DNA from: Albula goreensis
Taxonomy: Eukaryota > Chordata > Actinopteri > Albuliformes > Albulidae
Reading direction: 5' to 3'
DNA: 64,000 nucleotides
Assembly: GCA_022829145.1 (NCBI GenBank)
Contig: CM040755.1
Coordinates: 8,503,063-8,567,062, forward strand
Below the pieces are notes generated by a model that saw only the letters and a list, made by a program, of their open reading frames with translations, made no database searches and was not told where the DNA came from. Numbering within the stretch: position 1 is the first letter of the stretch; each line of letters opens with the position of its first letter. Both the position numbers and the translations under genes were made by a program. Below, piece after piece: positions 24,786 to 56,175 of the stretch.

Positions 24786-27389
24786 CAAATTACTCTGTTC
24801 ATACACATAAATAATAATAATAAAAAGTGCTTTGGGTTTTGTTGTCGATTAAATGTCTCAGTCAGCAATTTTATTAATTTGTCATTCACGGATTACTGAC
24901 AACGTCAGGCGACGCCGACAGATTCAAGGAATGCTGAATCACCTCATTGGCTGATGAAGGGACAGGCAGTGGGTGACAAGGCGATTTAACCTCCTGAGTC
25001 AATCTCGATGACGGAAGACGGAGAACGAGAATGCTGTCTGGCCTTTCTTTCATGAGAATACGCAAATTAAGGAATTTTTTGATCCATGAAAATTTTCCAC
25101 AAATTAATTTTCGTCGTTGAACTGATAGGCCTGGTAGCTGCATAACTTAAATGTGAGATGCCTGGGCTCTGTAGGCCTCCTGCATTGGTAGTCATTATTC
25201 ATCAATCAGCACAACAGAGACCAATCAGTGGGCTGAACTGCTGCCTATCCAAGCCATGCTGATAATAAGGGGATAAAGACCATTCCGGTCCATGTTGATC
25301 TGTAATTACCCTGCAAGCATTTATGGTAGGCCAACAGAAGCACTGCATATACACAGGCCTGCATTCAGTGAGCACTCTTTAAAACTGTCACAGTCATTAA
25401 CTTTGGCGTACAAATATCTATCTAATATAATGTCTTACCTGACATTTTTTTTTACAATGAAGCACTTTCCCAAAGTTTATTGGTTGACAAAATAAATAAA
25501 ATTGGTGAAACTGCATTGTGTGATTAAAAAAAGTGGATCTATAAAGGAAATCAATGATTTCATTGGGACTCCTTGAAAAAATGAAGGATACATTCAATAC
25601 TGAAGCAACATTTAAATGTTACTACAATCTTAGAGCCAGTAGTAGCTGAATCCATGCTTTATTGGAGCTTATATTTGTGAACATTTCCTATGAGCTCCCT
25701 TTTTAAAATATGGCGTTGTGTAGTTTATTTGTTTACTGAATAAAACAGCCATTGGGATTATTTAATTCCTCTAATTTCATGGACTTTTTGTAAAGTTTTT
25801 GGAGAATATTGTCACTGCCTTCTGCTGCTGACTTCTGGATTACAACATTTTCACTTATTGAATGGGAAATGGATTGCTTTCTACCAGAAGATCCCATCAC
25901 ACCACAAGAAAGCTCTTTGGGTCTTCACACTACTGGAGGTTGTTTGGCAAGGTTTAAGATAGCTGCATTAGCATAATTTCTCACTCCTCCCTACTTACAT
26001 TTTACACAGCAATTAAAATGAGCTCCTTGCTGAAAAAAGTCTGGGCTGTTTGTACCTCTCATTTCCTACATGTAATAGGTCTGACAGCACTCAGCCCACT
26101 CATGGTAAAGTCACCTGAACAGACCATAATACATAGCACCTGCAGAACAATGCAGAACCAATCGTTTGTATTGAACTGACACATTTACATGTTGTGGAGA
26201 ATTTTATTGATAATATAAATATAATTGTTTATATGATACTTTTGTTGATGGCTGTGTCTCCGCTGTCAAGGATAGTATTTGCCTATGAATATGTATGTGT
26301 GCTGAATTTTCTCCTTGTTTTGGCCTTTATGCACTGAGTCTGCGGTTTCTCAGTTCTTGCACAAGATCATGATGTAAATGACGTTCAGTTCCACTAAGCC
26401 TTTTGAGAAAAATCACTGTTCCTATTTTAATTTCTACACATGGTTAGTTTGTGAGTAGGTTGTAAATTTCAATTTAAGATTACTTGGGGTGGTATGGCTT
26501 TCTTTTGTGCAGTTAGACTTGAAGCAACAACCGTCTCTTAAAGCAACATACACTCACTCCCACATATAGGAAATATTGAAGTTCTTTAAAACAACTTTTA
26601 TCATTGGAATTTAGTTTGTTTATAGATATTATACAGTCTGCATAGTCTGTGGCCCAAACACCTAGGCACAATAGTGGAGTTGTTGTAAATCAGGGGTTAG
26701 CTGTTTACCATGATTTTGGTTGCCTTCTACAAACTCAAATGAAGAAAAGCATTTTTACACCTGATTTGTTTGACTGTTTGACATAAACAGAAGTTGAAAA
26801 TGGTCATAATAACAGATATGAAGTAAATTGAAATGAGACCATTAGAGAGCTCTCATGAATTGTTTTAAACTTTGACAGTTATGACATATGGAAGCAAGCA
26901 GGTGTCTGTATTCTCTGCTGCACATGTATAATCTCCAGAGTGCAAAGAGCAGCAGATAAGTTCCTTTATAAAATCAGCCCTCAATTACTCAACTGCACCA
27001 GCTGCGAGTGGACCAAACAAACACGAGTCTATATGAAAACTCATTCAAATCTGACCAAACTGTCCTGTGGTGAAACAGAGCAGGCCTAAAAACATGTGAA
27101 AGTGCACCACGAGGCATCTCACTCTCAACTCTTGTGTTAAAGGCCATAAAATTAGATTGGTCTAGTGTTATCATATCATGGACATAGATGTTCCTGTAAT
27201 GTACAGAGTCTTGTCTGAACTCGTCCCTATTTTCTTCTTTGTGGAGGTCAGGTTTTGACATTAAGCCTTAGGAATTTAAGATATTGATAATGTTGATATA
27301 CTTAGTATCACAGTATTACATATTGTGAGACTATACAAAATCTTGAACAAATACATATTTTCCATTTTCTTCCTCCACTAAAATTGAAC
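24786..27389. other. Gene-free region
   Basis: AT-rich DNA, no repeats of note and no exon recognised on either strand. Confidence 0.55.
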
Positions 27390-27650
27390 TACAAAAGATC
27401 CCTGATATAAGATGGGGTTACGTTCCAATAAACCCATCACAAGTGTAAAATATTGTAAGTCGAAAATGCATTTAATACACCTAATATACCTAACATACTG
27501 AACATCATAGCCTCGCCTAGCCTACCTTAAACATGCTTAGAGCACTAACATTAGCCTACAGTTGGGCAAAATCATTATGTTTAGATAATGTTTATGATAA
27601 AGTGTTGAATATCCCGTGATTTATTGAATACTATATTCTGCCCCAGTGAG
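27390..27650. mobile_element. Tigger/pogo-like DNA transposon remnant
   Basis: Recognised from memory by phrases such as gatggggttacgttcc, gtaagtcgaaaatgcattt, cagttgggcaaaatcat and ataaagtgttgaatatc. These occur in the same order in a non-autonomous Tigger-type element common in mammals. No transposase reading frame is present. The right side runs into the 56-bp minisatellite. I did not confirm terminal repeats. Confidence 0.6.
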
Positions 27651-27674
27651 GCTGAGCCATTTGTGGCCTGGTAA

Positions 27675-28195
27675 CCGTGTACCTCCAGCCATACCCAATA
27701 GCAGTATGACTGGGACTCCAGGCCCCAGCACAGTGTACCTCCAGCCATGCAGGAGCACAGAGTCAGTGGTGTGACTGGGACACCCAGGCCCCAGCACAGT
27801 GTACCTCCAGCCATAGCCGGCTTTACGCGGTGTGACTAGGACTCCAGGCCCCAGCACAGTGTACCTCCAGCCATAGCCAATAGCGGTGTGACTGGGACTC
27901 CAGGCCCCAGCACAGTGTACCTCCAGCCATAGCCAATAGCGGTGTGACTGGGACTCCAGGCCCCAGCACAGTGCACCTCCAGCCATAGCCAATAGCGGTG
28001 TGACTGGGACTCCAGGCCCCAGCACAGTGTACCTCCAGCCATAGCCAATAGCGGTGTGACTGGGACTCCAGGCCCCAGCACAGTGTACCTCCAGCCATAG
28101 CCAATAGCGGTGTGACTGGGACTCCAGGCCCCAGCACAGTGTACCTCCAGCCATAGCCAATAGCGGTGTGACTGGGACTACAGGCCCCAGCTGCA
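27675..28195. repeat. 56-bp minisatellite array
   Basis: Six near-identical 56-bp units occupy 27,841-28,176 (start points 27,841, 27,897, 27,953, 28,009, 28,065, 28,121). They are preceded by two longer, divergent units (27,715 and 27,780) and a partial one, and end in a partial unit at 28,177. Because 56 is not a multiple of 3 and the unit lacks stops on the minus strand, long minus-strand ORFs appear in all three frames; these are by-products of the repeat, not genes. Confidence 0.95.
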
Positions 28196-28199
28196 CGAT

Positions 28200-30599
28200 G
28201 GACATATACCTTTACTGCATGAACCATTCTAAGGCCCATAAATGAGATTTAGAAAACCTATTACCATCAGCTGCCCTGCTCTCCATGGGCAGGCCTCACT
28301 AAACAACCCCTAGAGAGCATTTTATTTATTGAAAAAAAACTCTGTTCATTAGCTTTTTTGTTTTCCATCATTGTCACCTTACTCTTTGATCACAAGGACA
28401 GCCCATCACTATTTCCTCAGCCTGGGCCTCCCTCTCGGGCTATCAGTATTGCCATTCACGCCGGTAATGTATGAGGCTCTTCCATGCAATCTGTCCACAA
28501 GGTTAATTCATCAGATTATTCAAGTAAAACACCCTGTCTCTTAGCCTGCACTCCCACCTCAATGCAGTGGAACACCATGCAGTGTGTACAATAGCATCAC
28601 ACTCTCCTCAAAAAACAAAGCGACCGCAGACAAACAGCCTTGTTCCTGAGACCAAAGAAAACTTTTCTCATTGATGGGAGTCATTCCAGCATCCGAACAA
28701 AGTCCTTTAATCGCCCTTGAGGGATAAAGATGTGAAAGCACTCGGCTGACAAGTGTTTTATCCTGCCATCTCCGTGATGGCGCTGGGCCCCAGCTATAGC
28801 AGCAGTGTGTGACTGTCACGGGGCGCCATAAGTCAGCATCGAACCGCCACCGAGGCCGATAAAACCTCGGCGAGGATCTAAACTCGAAAAGCTGCAGTCA
28901 GCACTTCTTTTGTCCCACTTTAACCTCCAGCATTCGGATAAGAAGGGCGTGAAGAAGGCTTGTTTGCCGAATGAGTAAACATTCATTTACCCTGGCAGTC
29001 AAACGTGCTGTTAATCAAACTAATTACGTGCCATATTATCTCCTAGCCAAAAGCGTGTCGCCTCTACTGTAATCATATGAGCCCTGATTGCCATCTGGAT
29101 AGGGTCTGAACATGCATGACTCATTCCTGCACATCAGGATGGGAACACTGCAGTCTGTCAAAGCACAAGGAATCTTTGAGTCAATATGGAAAGCCAGGAA
29201 TCTCTGAAGAAAATTGTTTACTGGGGAGATGGCGTAAAACAGCAAATGAGCATTTTTTTTGGAGATTTAAATGCTAATTGACAGCTGATTGAGTGTTGAT
29301 AAGAATTTTAATGCCACTGCAAAATAAGGCCCTGCTTTGGACCGTGAAAGCATTCAGTTGTGAGTAGTGAAAGTGAAGTGTGCGTATCCCTGAGTGTGAG
29401 TGGAAGCTGCAGCATCTGAGTTTGACTCTTCTCTCATGTGTGGACTGCAGGACTGAGATGCAGGACTGAGATGGGTCCCAGGCCTCAGAGGTCTTCCCTG
29501 CCAGCCTCAGTGACTTGGAGCACACAGAAAGCTTCCAGGATTGGCATCTGCATACTCCCATTTTTTCAAAATGCCACAGGAGAGACTTTACAGTAACGAC
29601 AACATTAGCACGTCTGATGTATTTAAGCCACCGCTCTGATCAACATAGCAGAACAGGGCATGATGGAAATGGAAGACGTTCTTTACCGTGTGCTCCCAAG
29701 TTTATGGGGGAGTTTGCAGTGAAGGAATGGTCAGTTTCGGTCCCACCAAATCATCCGACATGGTGTGAAAAGAAAAAAAAAAGCATTGGCCTTCTTGGCT
29801 TGTTTCTAGCCCTGTAGAAATCATTGTTTATGGTCATTCCTGGTTTCCTATTCACTCATGATTCCGTAAGAGGAGTGAATGAACAGTGGTGGCACGCTTT
29901 ATGTTTTGTCATAATGTGAAAAGTGGTGTAACATTCCAGAACGAAAATGACACATGAGCCGTGAAGCTCTCTCACCGCATAATGCCATTCCAAGAAATAA
30001 ATGAATCCTGAACAGTTTTAATCATGTAAAGAAAAATTAATTCCGTACTTGAATCTCCTCCTGAAGTGTACGATCATTCTTATGAGAACACAGGAGTCTT
30101 GTACAGTCCTGTGGCTCCGTCCGTGAAATGAATTTAGATGAGAAAAAAAAAAAAATCCATTAAATTCATTAGGTTCTAGTCCAGTTGCATTAAGGTGTTT
30201 CTATTTCCTGCTATTCCTCCGCCCCCCCCACCCCACCCCCACCCAGATGGATTGTTAGTGCCTGCATGTGATAATTTTTTTTGTACTTTTTTTTTGTACT
30301 TTTTAAATTGATCTGAGAAAAGGGCTGTGCAGAGCTGTCCCAGGGCTGGCATGAGCTGCATAAAGTTGATTTTGTGCAGCTGAATTTCAATAGTGAAAAA
30401 GCTTCCTCTGCAGGGTTCCCATCTGGCTGTTCAGGAACAGCAGACAATGGGTTTCCAACTAAAAGTGCTGACAAAAAAACACACACACATCATTGAACAG
30501 CCTGCTGACATTAGAATCGGTTTTCTTCTGGTTTGCTGTTGGATCATATCTCCAAAAATATATTAAATTAAAAACGAAAGAGAAACGTTTGGACAAAAC
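28200..30599. other. Gene-free region
   Basis: Unique-looking DNA with a 12-13-bp tandem duplicate (aggactgagatg, near 29,449-29,473), an A tract (30,140-30,154) and the C-rich tract at 30,219. No exon recognised. Confidence 0.55.
30219..30245 (-). other. G-quadruplex-capable tract
   Basis: The minus strand carries at least four runs of three or more G separated by single bases (from ccccccccaccccaccccca on +). Intergenic, 2.9 kb upstream of the slc6a5 start. Confidence 0.5.
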
Positions 30600-31750
30600 A
30601 GAATTTTTCATTGCAATGCATCGCCTGGATAATACACAGTCTGATGACGTGGTCTAGGATTCCAGATGTTTCATAGCGCAGGATTCTTTATTATTAGATT
30701 TCACTAATCAAAGCACTTTTCACAATAGAATGAGTACCTTTAAATTCCGAGACAAAGTTGCCCCCTTTTGAGCGAGCACTTTATTCGGATGAGGACAATT
30801 TTATAAAAAAAAATTAAAAAGTTCCATTGGTCGACTGACTATGACTGTCGGTGAGTCATATTTTTTCTAACGAATCTTATATTCCGTCATTGACGAATTT
30901 TATCGCGCTTTCGCCAGAGAAGCCGGGAAGTGACGAATTAATTACACGGGCCTTGTGTAATTAATAACTATCTGATCACTACAACTATTATGTCAGGTCA
31001 AGGAGAGCTGTGTGACGGTGTTTGCCTTGTAGGTTTGACAGTGCTGTCTGTGGTTAAAGGAAAATCAAAATGGCATCCTGATGAAATGATTTGAAATGCA
31101 TTTTTTATCCATATGATATAGCGAAAATTTTGTTTTTATCATGACTTGCATGTCAATTCGAAAAGTATCGTATTATTTGGCATTATTTGGCAGTATTATT
31201 TTGCAGTATTATTTTCGCAATGTCTTTAACGTACAGTGTTTTCCTTGAAAATGTTGCTATTTATTAAAATTAGTCTAATAAGCCAATTTTCGCCACCTAA
31301 AAAGTGTATAAATAGTGTATATGTTTGAGAGTAGTCAGACATACAATCATATATTTTGCAGTACTCTTTTTTTTCTAAGTTATAATCGTAAAAAATGTAG
31401 TTATTTTGTAAGCCATTTAAAATTACATCCAGGTTGCCTTGGTTATATTAAAAAAAAACCTGATAAATAGCTTTCTCAAAATCAGCATTACAGGTCAGAA
31501 TAAAAGTGAGTAGATGAAGTACCCTCATCTTCCGGACACTCTTTCGCTGTTAGGGAGAAAACGATAAAGGGGCAACGTGAAGAGTCCCAGAAATCAATTA
31601 CAATTATTCTTCGTTGACAAAGTAATTAAGACTGGAGTGGCCAGTTAATTAACTTCGGAAAGGCTTATCAGTGGCGCGAGCAGATTTATGGCCAATTCTG
31701 CTGGTGCGTTCATTTCAAGTGATTATCAAACATTATCAGGGAACCGCAAT
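30600..31750. promoter_or_regulatory. Homeodomain-site-rich candidate enhancer upstream of slc6a5
   Basis: A cluster of TAATTA/ATTA cores occurs here, including a palindromic pair (30,937-30,965) and several more near 31,595-31,660 (caattacaatta, gtaattaa, gttaattaa). It lies 1.4-2.5 kb before the slc6a5 start. LIM-homeodomain and Pax factors specify glycinergic neurons, so a role in slc6a5 control is conceivable but inferred. There is no coding content. Confidence 0.3.
31171..31215. repeat. Short tandem repeat around tattattt(g)gca
   Basis: Four imperfect copies of a 10-13-bp unit (tattatttggca, gtattattttgca) in the candidate upstream regulatory stretch. Confidence 0.7.
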
Positions 31751-32399
31751 ACTGTTTTGTATATAGTCTTTATAGTAACTATCCACTCCTGGAGCTTCAG
31801 CAGTAATGTCCCCGAATGCATACGCATTTATATAAATGTCAAAGTTATAGCGTAAACTGTCCTGGTTAAATTATACACAAATGAAAAATAATAGTTCTAT
31901 ACCCTGCAAATAATTTCGAACAGTTAACCCAAAATCCACAACATTTAGTTACATTTTAAAAAGGCAGCAGGTATGGTGGGAAAAAGCCAGGTCTTACGTT
32001 GCCTTGTAGTTTATCCATTTCGAAGGCAAGGCTACAGTAAATGCGGTCCAGTCGGCGATGCAGTGTGCTTTTTATCTTGAGTGTCAGCACGAACTATTGC
32101 TAAAGATAGAAAGTCACGCCTTTATTGGCCTGCGTCAAAGTTTAACATATTAGCCCCTTCTACTGCTCTGACTCTCTCTCTCTTACAAAAAAAGACAAAT
32201 AGATAAATGCATGCCCCGCCGTGCAGGGAGTAACGTACATGCAGCAGTCTTTGGAGTTCACTTGGGTTTGCAGAATCTATAAATAAATTAGGTGCGCACC
32301 CAGAATTGTCAAATATAGGTACAAATATTTTTGATGATGTGAACTTCCCTTTTCACTTCTCCCTTTACGTAAAAGTAGACTTTACCGAGTAAAGTCAGT

Positions 32400-33123
32400 G
32401 GTAAATCATGGATGTAATCCACTCGTAGCAATACAAAGGAGTATGTGTGTGTATGTATGAATGAATGTATATATGTGCTTTATATAAATTATATATGTGA
32501 TATATAACATGTGATATATGTAATTATATGTAACGACGCATTTAACCGCACAGAGCTTCACATATTTATGGTGTAAAGTTGTCTCATAGAATGTGAGGAA
32601 ATAAAATGCAAAAGTATAAATTAATAAGTCTAATTTTGCATATACCTAAGGGATCAAACTGTCAGATAGCATTAGAAACTGTGAATGAATTGCTTTGCAT
32701 TTGTAAAACTTCCTCTGTCTGACATCAAAAGTCGCACTGGTTGTAAGATTGAACCGTGCATATTATTGTACTTGCGCACGATGCTCAACGAACGGTGAAC
32801 ACCTACATATTTTCCCTTGAGACCAGTTTATTAATCAACTCCAAATGAGTCAGTCCAAACACGCACGCTCAACCACAATGAGTGACAGCTAACCGGAGCT
32901 TGCGCTTGTTGTCCCTTTAAAAATCTGAATCCAAGGCTAATAATTTATCAAACTCTTATTATCAAGAAAATGTCACGCGAAGGGCACCTTGCTATGCACT
33001 GACGCAAACCCAATCTTTCCCACGGAGGTATAGAAAGCATTGCTCTTACCGCAGCTAAATTCATTCCGTCTGCAGTCTTTACTGCTGTTTTCTGCCTTCC
33101 ATTTATCTATCGCTACAGTAGAC
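32400..33123 (+). promoter_or_regulatory. slc6a5: slc6a5 proximal promoter and 5'UTR region
   Basis: This precedes the start exon. A TATA-like TATAGAAAG lies at 33,029-33,037, about 90 bp before the ATG, followed by a pyrimidine-rich stretch that could hold the transcription start. A second TATA-like box (TATAAATA) lies further up near 32,279. The part at 32,440-32,540 is AT/TG low complexity. Calls are by motif only. Confidence 0.4.
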
Positions 33124-52161
<19,038 letters not shown>

Positions 52162-53581
52162 CTGCTGCCTGGGATTATGGGTGGAAATAAGGCACGTCTC
52201 CTCACTCCTTCTTCTCTTGCTCCCCCCCTCCCTTCCCCTTCCCCCTCCCCCTCCTCTTTTACAGGTTCCTCTGTCGAGTAGGTCATCCAGGTGGAATCTT
52301 TCTCGCTCTTTTCACCATTATTTCAATACTTACACATTTTTACAGTGAACTCAGAGTGGTTTTTTTTTCTACTGACTTGTAGACACGCCAATTAATGAAT
52401 GCAGAGGGAGGTTGTTCCAAAATTAAGACCATCGTGTAAGGCAATTCGTCTCTTAGGGAATACTGGGCCATGCATAGCTTCTCCTGCTGGCTGACAGATG
52501 TGTTTTTCTTGGATTTCTGTGCTTTAATGATAATAAAACAGATGACACTGGCGCAGAATGCAAGCATCTGTGACCCATTAAAATAAATTCATGGACAACA
52601 GAAAATTAGCATTTATAAAGACCTAATTACAGGTCAGAGCATCTCTTACGTTTATGTTTCTGCTATGAAATGGCAATATTGGTCCCATAAATTGGTACAT
52701 TTTCATCATCTTTTATGCCAGTATTTGGACTTGATTGACCATTTGTGTCATTACTTATTATAAATATATATTTTACCTGCCATATGTATTTAATCTCTTT
52801 ACCAACTCTGTTATCACAGATATATTGTAAGGAATCTGTCATCTGTGCCTACTTCTATATCCTACTAATCCTCTAAATATGGTTTTGCATAATGCTGGCT
52901 GTTCGACTATGTTCTATTTAGGAAAATCGTACTCTTGTATACTTCTGTGTTGTAGAGTCTAGGCCTAATTTTCTCTCTTGACTCAAGGGGTGATTCAATG
53001 TTCCCTAGCTCTTCCTCTATATTTAAACTATAATACATATTCTCTCTTATACTGACTCAGAGTATAGCACATACATAGACTAGAGCACACTCATGTAGCT
53101 CCATCTATCACACTGTATATCTCTGCGCATTTCATACTTTATCATGCTGTAAGGACAGACAAAATCACAGTGTTAAATTGCACTAGTACTACTTTGCAAC
53201 TTAAAAAAATATATATACTCGGTGGCCATATATGTGTGCATAAAATAATATAGAGTATATACTGCTAAAATGTATTTGTTGTGGTCTCTTTATGGCACTT
53301 GTGAATCATTTCACTATTCATATATCCAGTTTCAGTAGGTTTAATAATTAAGAGAGAATGTGTATGACTGTAATATTGTATGTTATACACATGGAAACTT
53401 TTTTAAAAAGGTGATCTTTGTGTCCATGTCGTGAGCGCTAGTGTTGTTATGTCCCGATGAGTATAATGAACAAAGGGTAGAGACGGTGAGAATAGTTTAG
53501 AAAATTTACCTTTGTTTTTGGATCTGTGATTTTTTGGCAATCCTGTTGTGGACCTCTGGGGACAGCTTTGCCATTTGGTTG

Positions 53582-53625
53582 GTCTGCCTGTCTGTCTGTC
53601 TTTCTGTCTGTCTGTCTATCTGTTT
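53582..53625. repeat. (CTGT)n tetranucleotide microsatellite
   Basis: About ten imperfect units within the presumed slc6a5 3'UTR. Confidence 0.9.
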
Positions 53626-56151
53626 TCATGCATCAGGGTCTCAGGTAAACTTGACATCATCAGCCACATTTATAGATGCGATGGAAACAGCGTCAGCATC
53701 TAGACAGTGATTAAATATGATGCGTTTTTTTGTATTTCTTGTCCTTTTGCTTTGATGCATTTACAAAAGACAAAAAAAACAACAACAAAGTCTTCCTGGA
53801 TCAAAAAAAAAGGGAGGCCAGTAAATTCAACCACTCAAATCTGTGGACACATAAAACAGTTGTAGCTTAATGTGATTTGTTAAACGTTTGAGATGAAGAT
53901 GGTCCTTGTAAACTTGTGCCTAAAGTAAGCATTGGCCAGAAGTAGCAAAACTCATTGTTTTTTCCTCAAGCTATTCTGCCTGAAAAGTTTTTTGGCTCCA
54001 AGCTTTGCAGCGTTTAGGTCTTTAATAACATGTAACAGTTTAATTTTTTTTATTATTATTTATAGTCAATGCAGTTCTCAAAACAAGAGTGCGACTGCAT
54101 AAACCAGTTATCCTAAAAAGCTTACCCTCTGCCTGGATGGATTTAACGCTATTGTGCACAATTTGACTGTGCTCTTGCCTTCTTAATGAAAGTGAATGTG
54201 GTTTGATTCGAAGGCTTTTAAAACATCAGGCAGATATCAGGTGGGTAAATGAACTGAAATGTTGTCAAGTAACACAACATTTCTGAACCTGATGACTTAA
54301 GATACTCTTATTAGGGACGAGGCACGGACCCAGCATGGTGTCGCCCCATAAGGGAACGATCCTTTTAGTGGAATAAAGTGCTACTGTGTAAACGGATGTT
54401 ATGCTAATAGTATAAAAACACAGTGAGAAAACATTAGACAGACCATGAAACAGATAAAAAGTTACTTAAGTGTGTGCAGTGAAGTGTTGTGTTTTTGTAA
54501 TAATTTTATGTAAATGTTTCCCAGTGAGTGATAAGATGTACCTTGCAGATTTTACAGCATATCACTGGCAACACAGCCATTGCCATAGTAAAAATCTGAC
54601 ATGATATGGTTGGAAAACAGCAGAAACTGCTATGTGCTTGCACTATTGAAGACTTAATTTCTCTCTCTCTCCTTCGCCACACACAAACACATGCATGTAA
54701 TTTCAGTTAAACCATTGTCTTTCAAACATTACAGTGGATCTGTTGAGAAAAAAATGAAATTCTATGACTGACAGATTGCAACAGCAACTCATGTTATTTA
54801 CAAATTATTTCCTAATTCACCTTAAAATTCACCCTTGTGTGTTCTATGGTTGCTCCCACTGGTACTTTCTGACTGGTGTGACTAGAGCTACATTAGTAGG
54901 ACACATCTCTCTCTTCCATCTGTTCAGTCAAAGATTTCAACAAATACTTTGGCTGTTTTCCAAAAAAAAAAAAATATCTCGCGTCCGTCAATTGCATAAT
55001 TCTATAGCAATTGCAGACAGGAATACACTACAAATGTCTATGAGTAACGGTGTCTGTAACTGTAAAAAATAAAGATGTGTTTTGCCCCCCAGTGCACTGC
55101 ACACACCCCCACCCCCCAGAAGTTTTAGGTCGCAAGGGACTGGCTCTCAGATCAAAAGACATTATCAAATTATTGTAAAACAAGGTATCGAGCTTGACGT
55201 TATTTATGTTCCCGTGCTTTTCGTGTTGATCCTATTTGGTCCTTTGAAGGTATATGTATGCTTGTACCCTCCTAACTTTCTGCATTGCATGCATCCAACT
55301 TGTCATCATTGATGTAAAGATCCTTGTCACCTCCTCAGAATACTGGCATGTGGGGAAAGATATTGTTTATCCTTGTATTTCCATTTACAGTAAAAAAAAA
55401 AAAAAAAAACATAATTTTATGCCTACAAGTCAACTTTAGGCAGAAGATAACCAAAGAGGGAGCGCTTTATGAAGGGTTCTGAGACAAGAAATAAAAACGT
55501 AAAAAAAAATAAAAATAAAAAATAAATAAATAAAAAAAATACAAGCAAAATAAAAGCATGTGTATTTGGGAGACTGAGATACTGCCAGTTATTTTCCATT
55601 AGTGTTCATTGATATTAGCCAATATGTTACAATACATCTTCAGGTAACCATTGGCCTTATAGATGTCTTATAATTGCAGAATTGTATGTATTTCAAATTA
55701 AAGATACAGAGCAATCTATAGTCTGCCATATATATAGAATATCTTATCTAGTGTATGTTGTGTCTTTTTGGCACTTTATTGTGGACCTATCACTGTATAG
55801 GTTAAATTTCTAATTACTTGCGTAATGTCATATATTTTGGTGTGTTCTATGTGGGGTACTGCTGCCTATGGATACAGATATGTACCTCCCTCAGATCGTG
55901 ACAACCATTGGATTGCCATACAAATAGAGTATAAATATAAAATACTGTTTTGAATCTTGTGCTAGAGGAGAAAAAAAAAAATCATATTATGTGAAAGGCA
56001 TTATTTATTTTCAAATGTCATTCATTCTTGAGGCCCTACCTCAGATTTTGTATTTATGTATACAAATGCAATTTATGTATAATATCTTTGCCTATATTAC
56101 TATGTCATAAATTAGAGTTTATCCAATAATGTATAACTTCTAAAATCTCTA

Positions 56152-56157
56152 AATAAA
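56152..56157 (+). terminator. Candidate distal polyadenylation signal of slc6a5
   Basis: AATAAA is followed by GT-rich sequence (tgttttc, gtgatgtgtc) over the next 30 bases, and the AT-rich character of the DNA ends soon afterwards. An alternative with similar quality is AATAAA at 55,068. Confidence 0.4.
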
Positions 56158-56175
56158 TGTCAATGTTTTCAACGT

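Larger units (their letters stand above)
52162..56175 (+). other. slc6a5: Candidate long 3'UTR of slc6a5
   Basis: About 4 kb of AT-rich DNA with no coding exon follows the stop. + strand AATAAA hexamers lie at 52,532, 52,582, 54,372, 55,068, 55,490 and 56,152. Those at 55,068 and 56,152 are followed within 30 bases by GT-rich sequence, as expected of cleavage sites. A CT-rich tract lies at 52,206-52,260, a (CTGT)n run at 53,582-53,625, and A-rich low-complexity DNA at 55,389-55,407 and 55,498-55,545. Mammalian GlyT2 mRNAs are far longer than their coding part, so a distal end near 56,175 is plausible. The boundary is inference. Confidence 0.4.

Noticed and set aside
27841..28176. CRISPR-like array of direct repeats
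   Set aside because: Units are contiguous 56-bp tandem copies without unique spacers, in a vertebrate genome.
27621..28239. Three overlapping minus-strand ORFs with a repeated SQSHRYWLWLEVHCAGAW peptide
   Set aside because: They are translations of the 56-bp minisatellite in all three frames; the repeat length is not a multiple of three and the unit happens to lack stops. No start context or conserved domain.
29380..29470. Possible HWKQ-like exon (frame with EWKLQHL)
   Set aside because: Only the W-K pair matches; there is no acceptor at the needed phase and no PRMT-like continuation.
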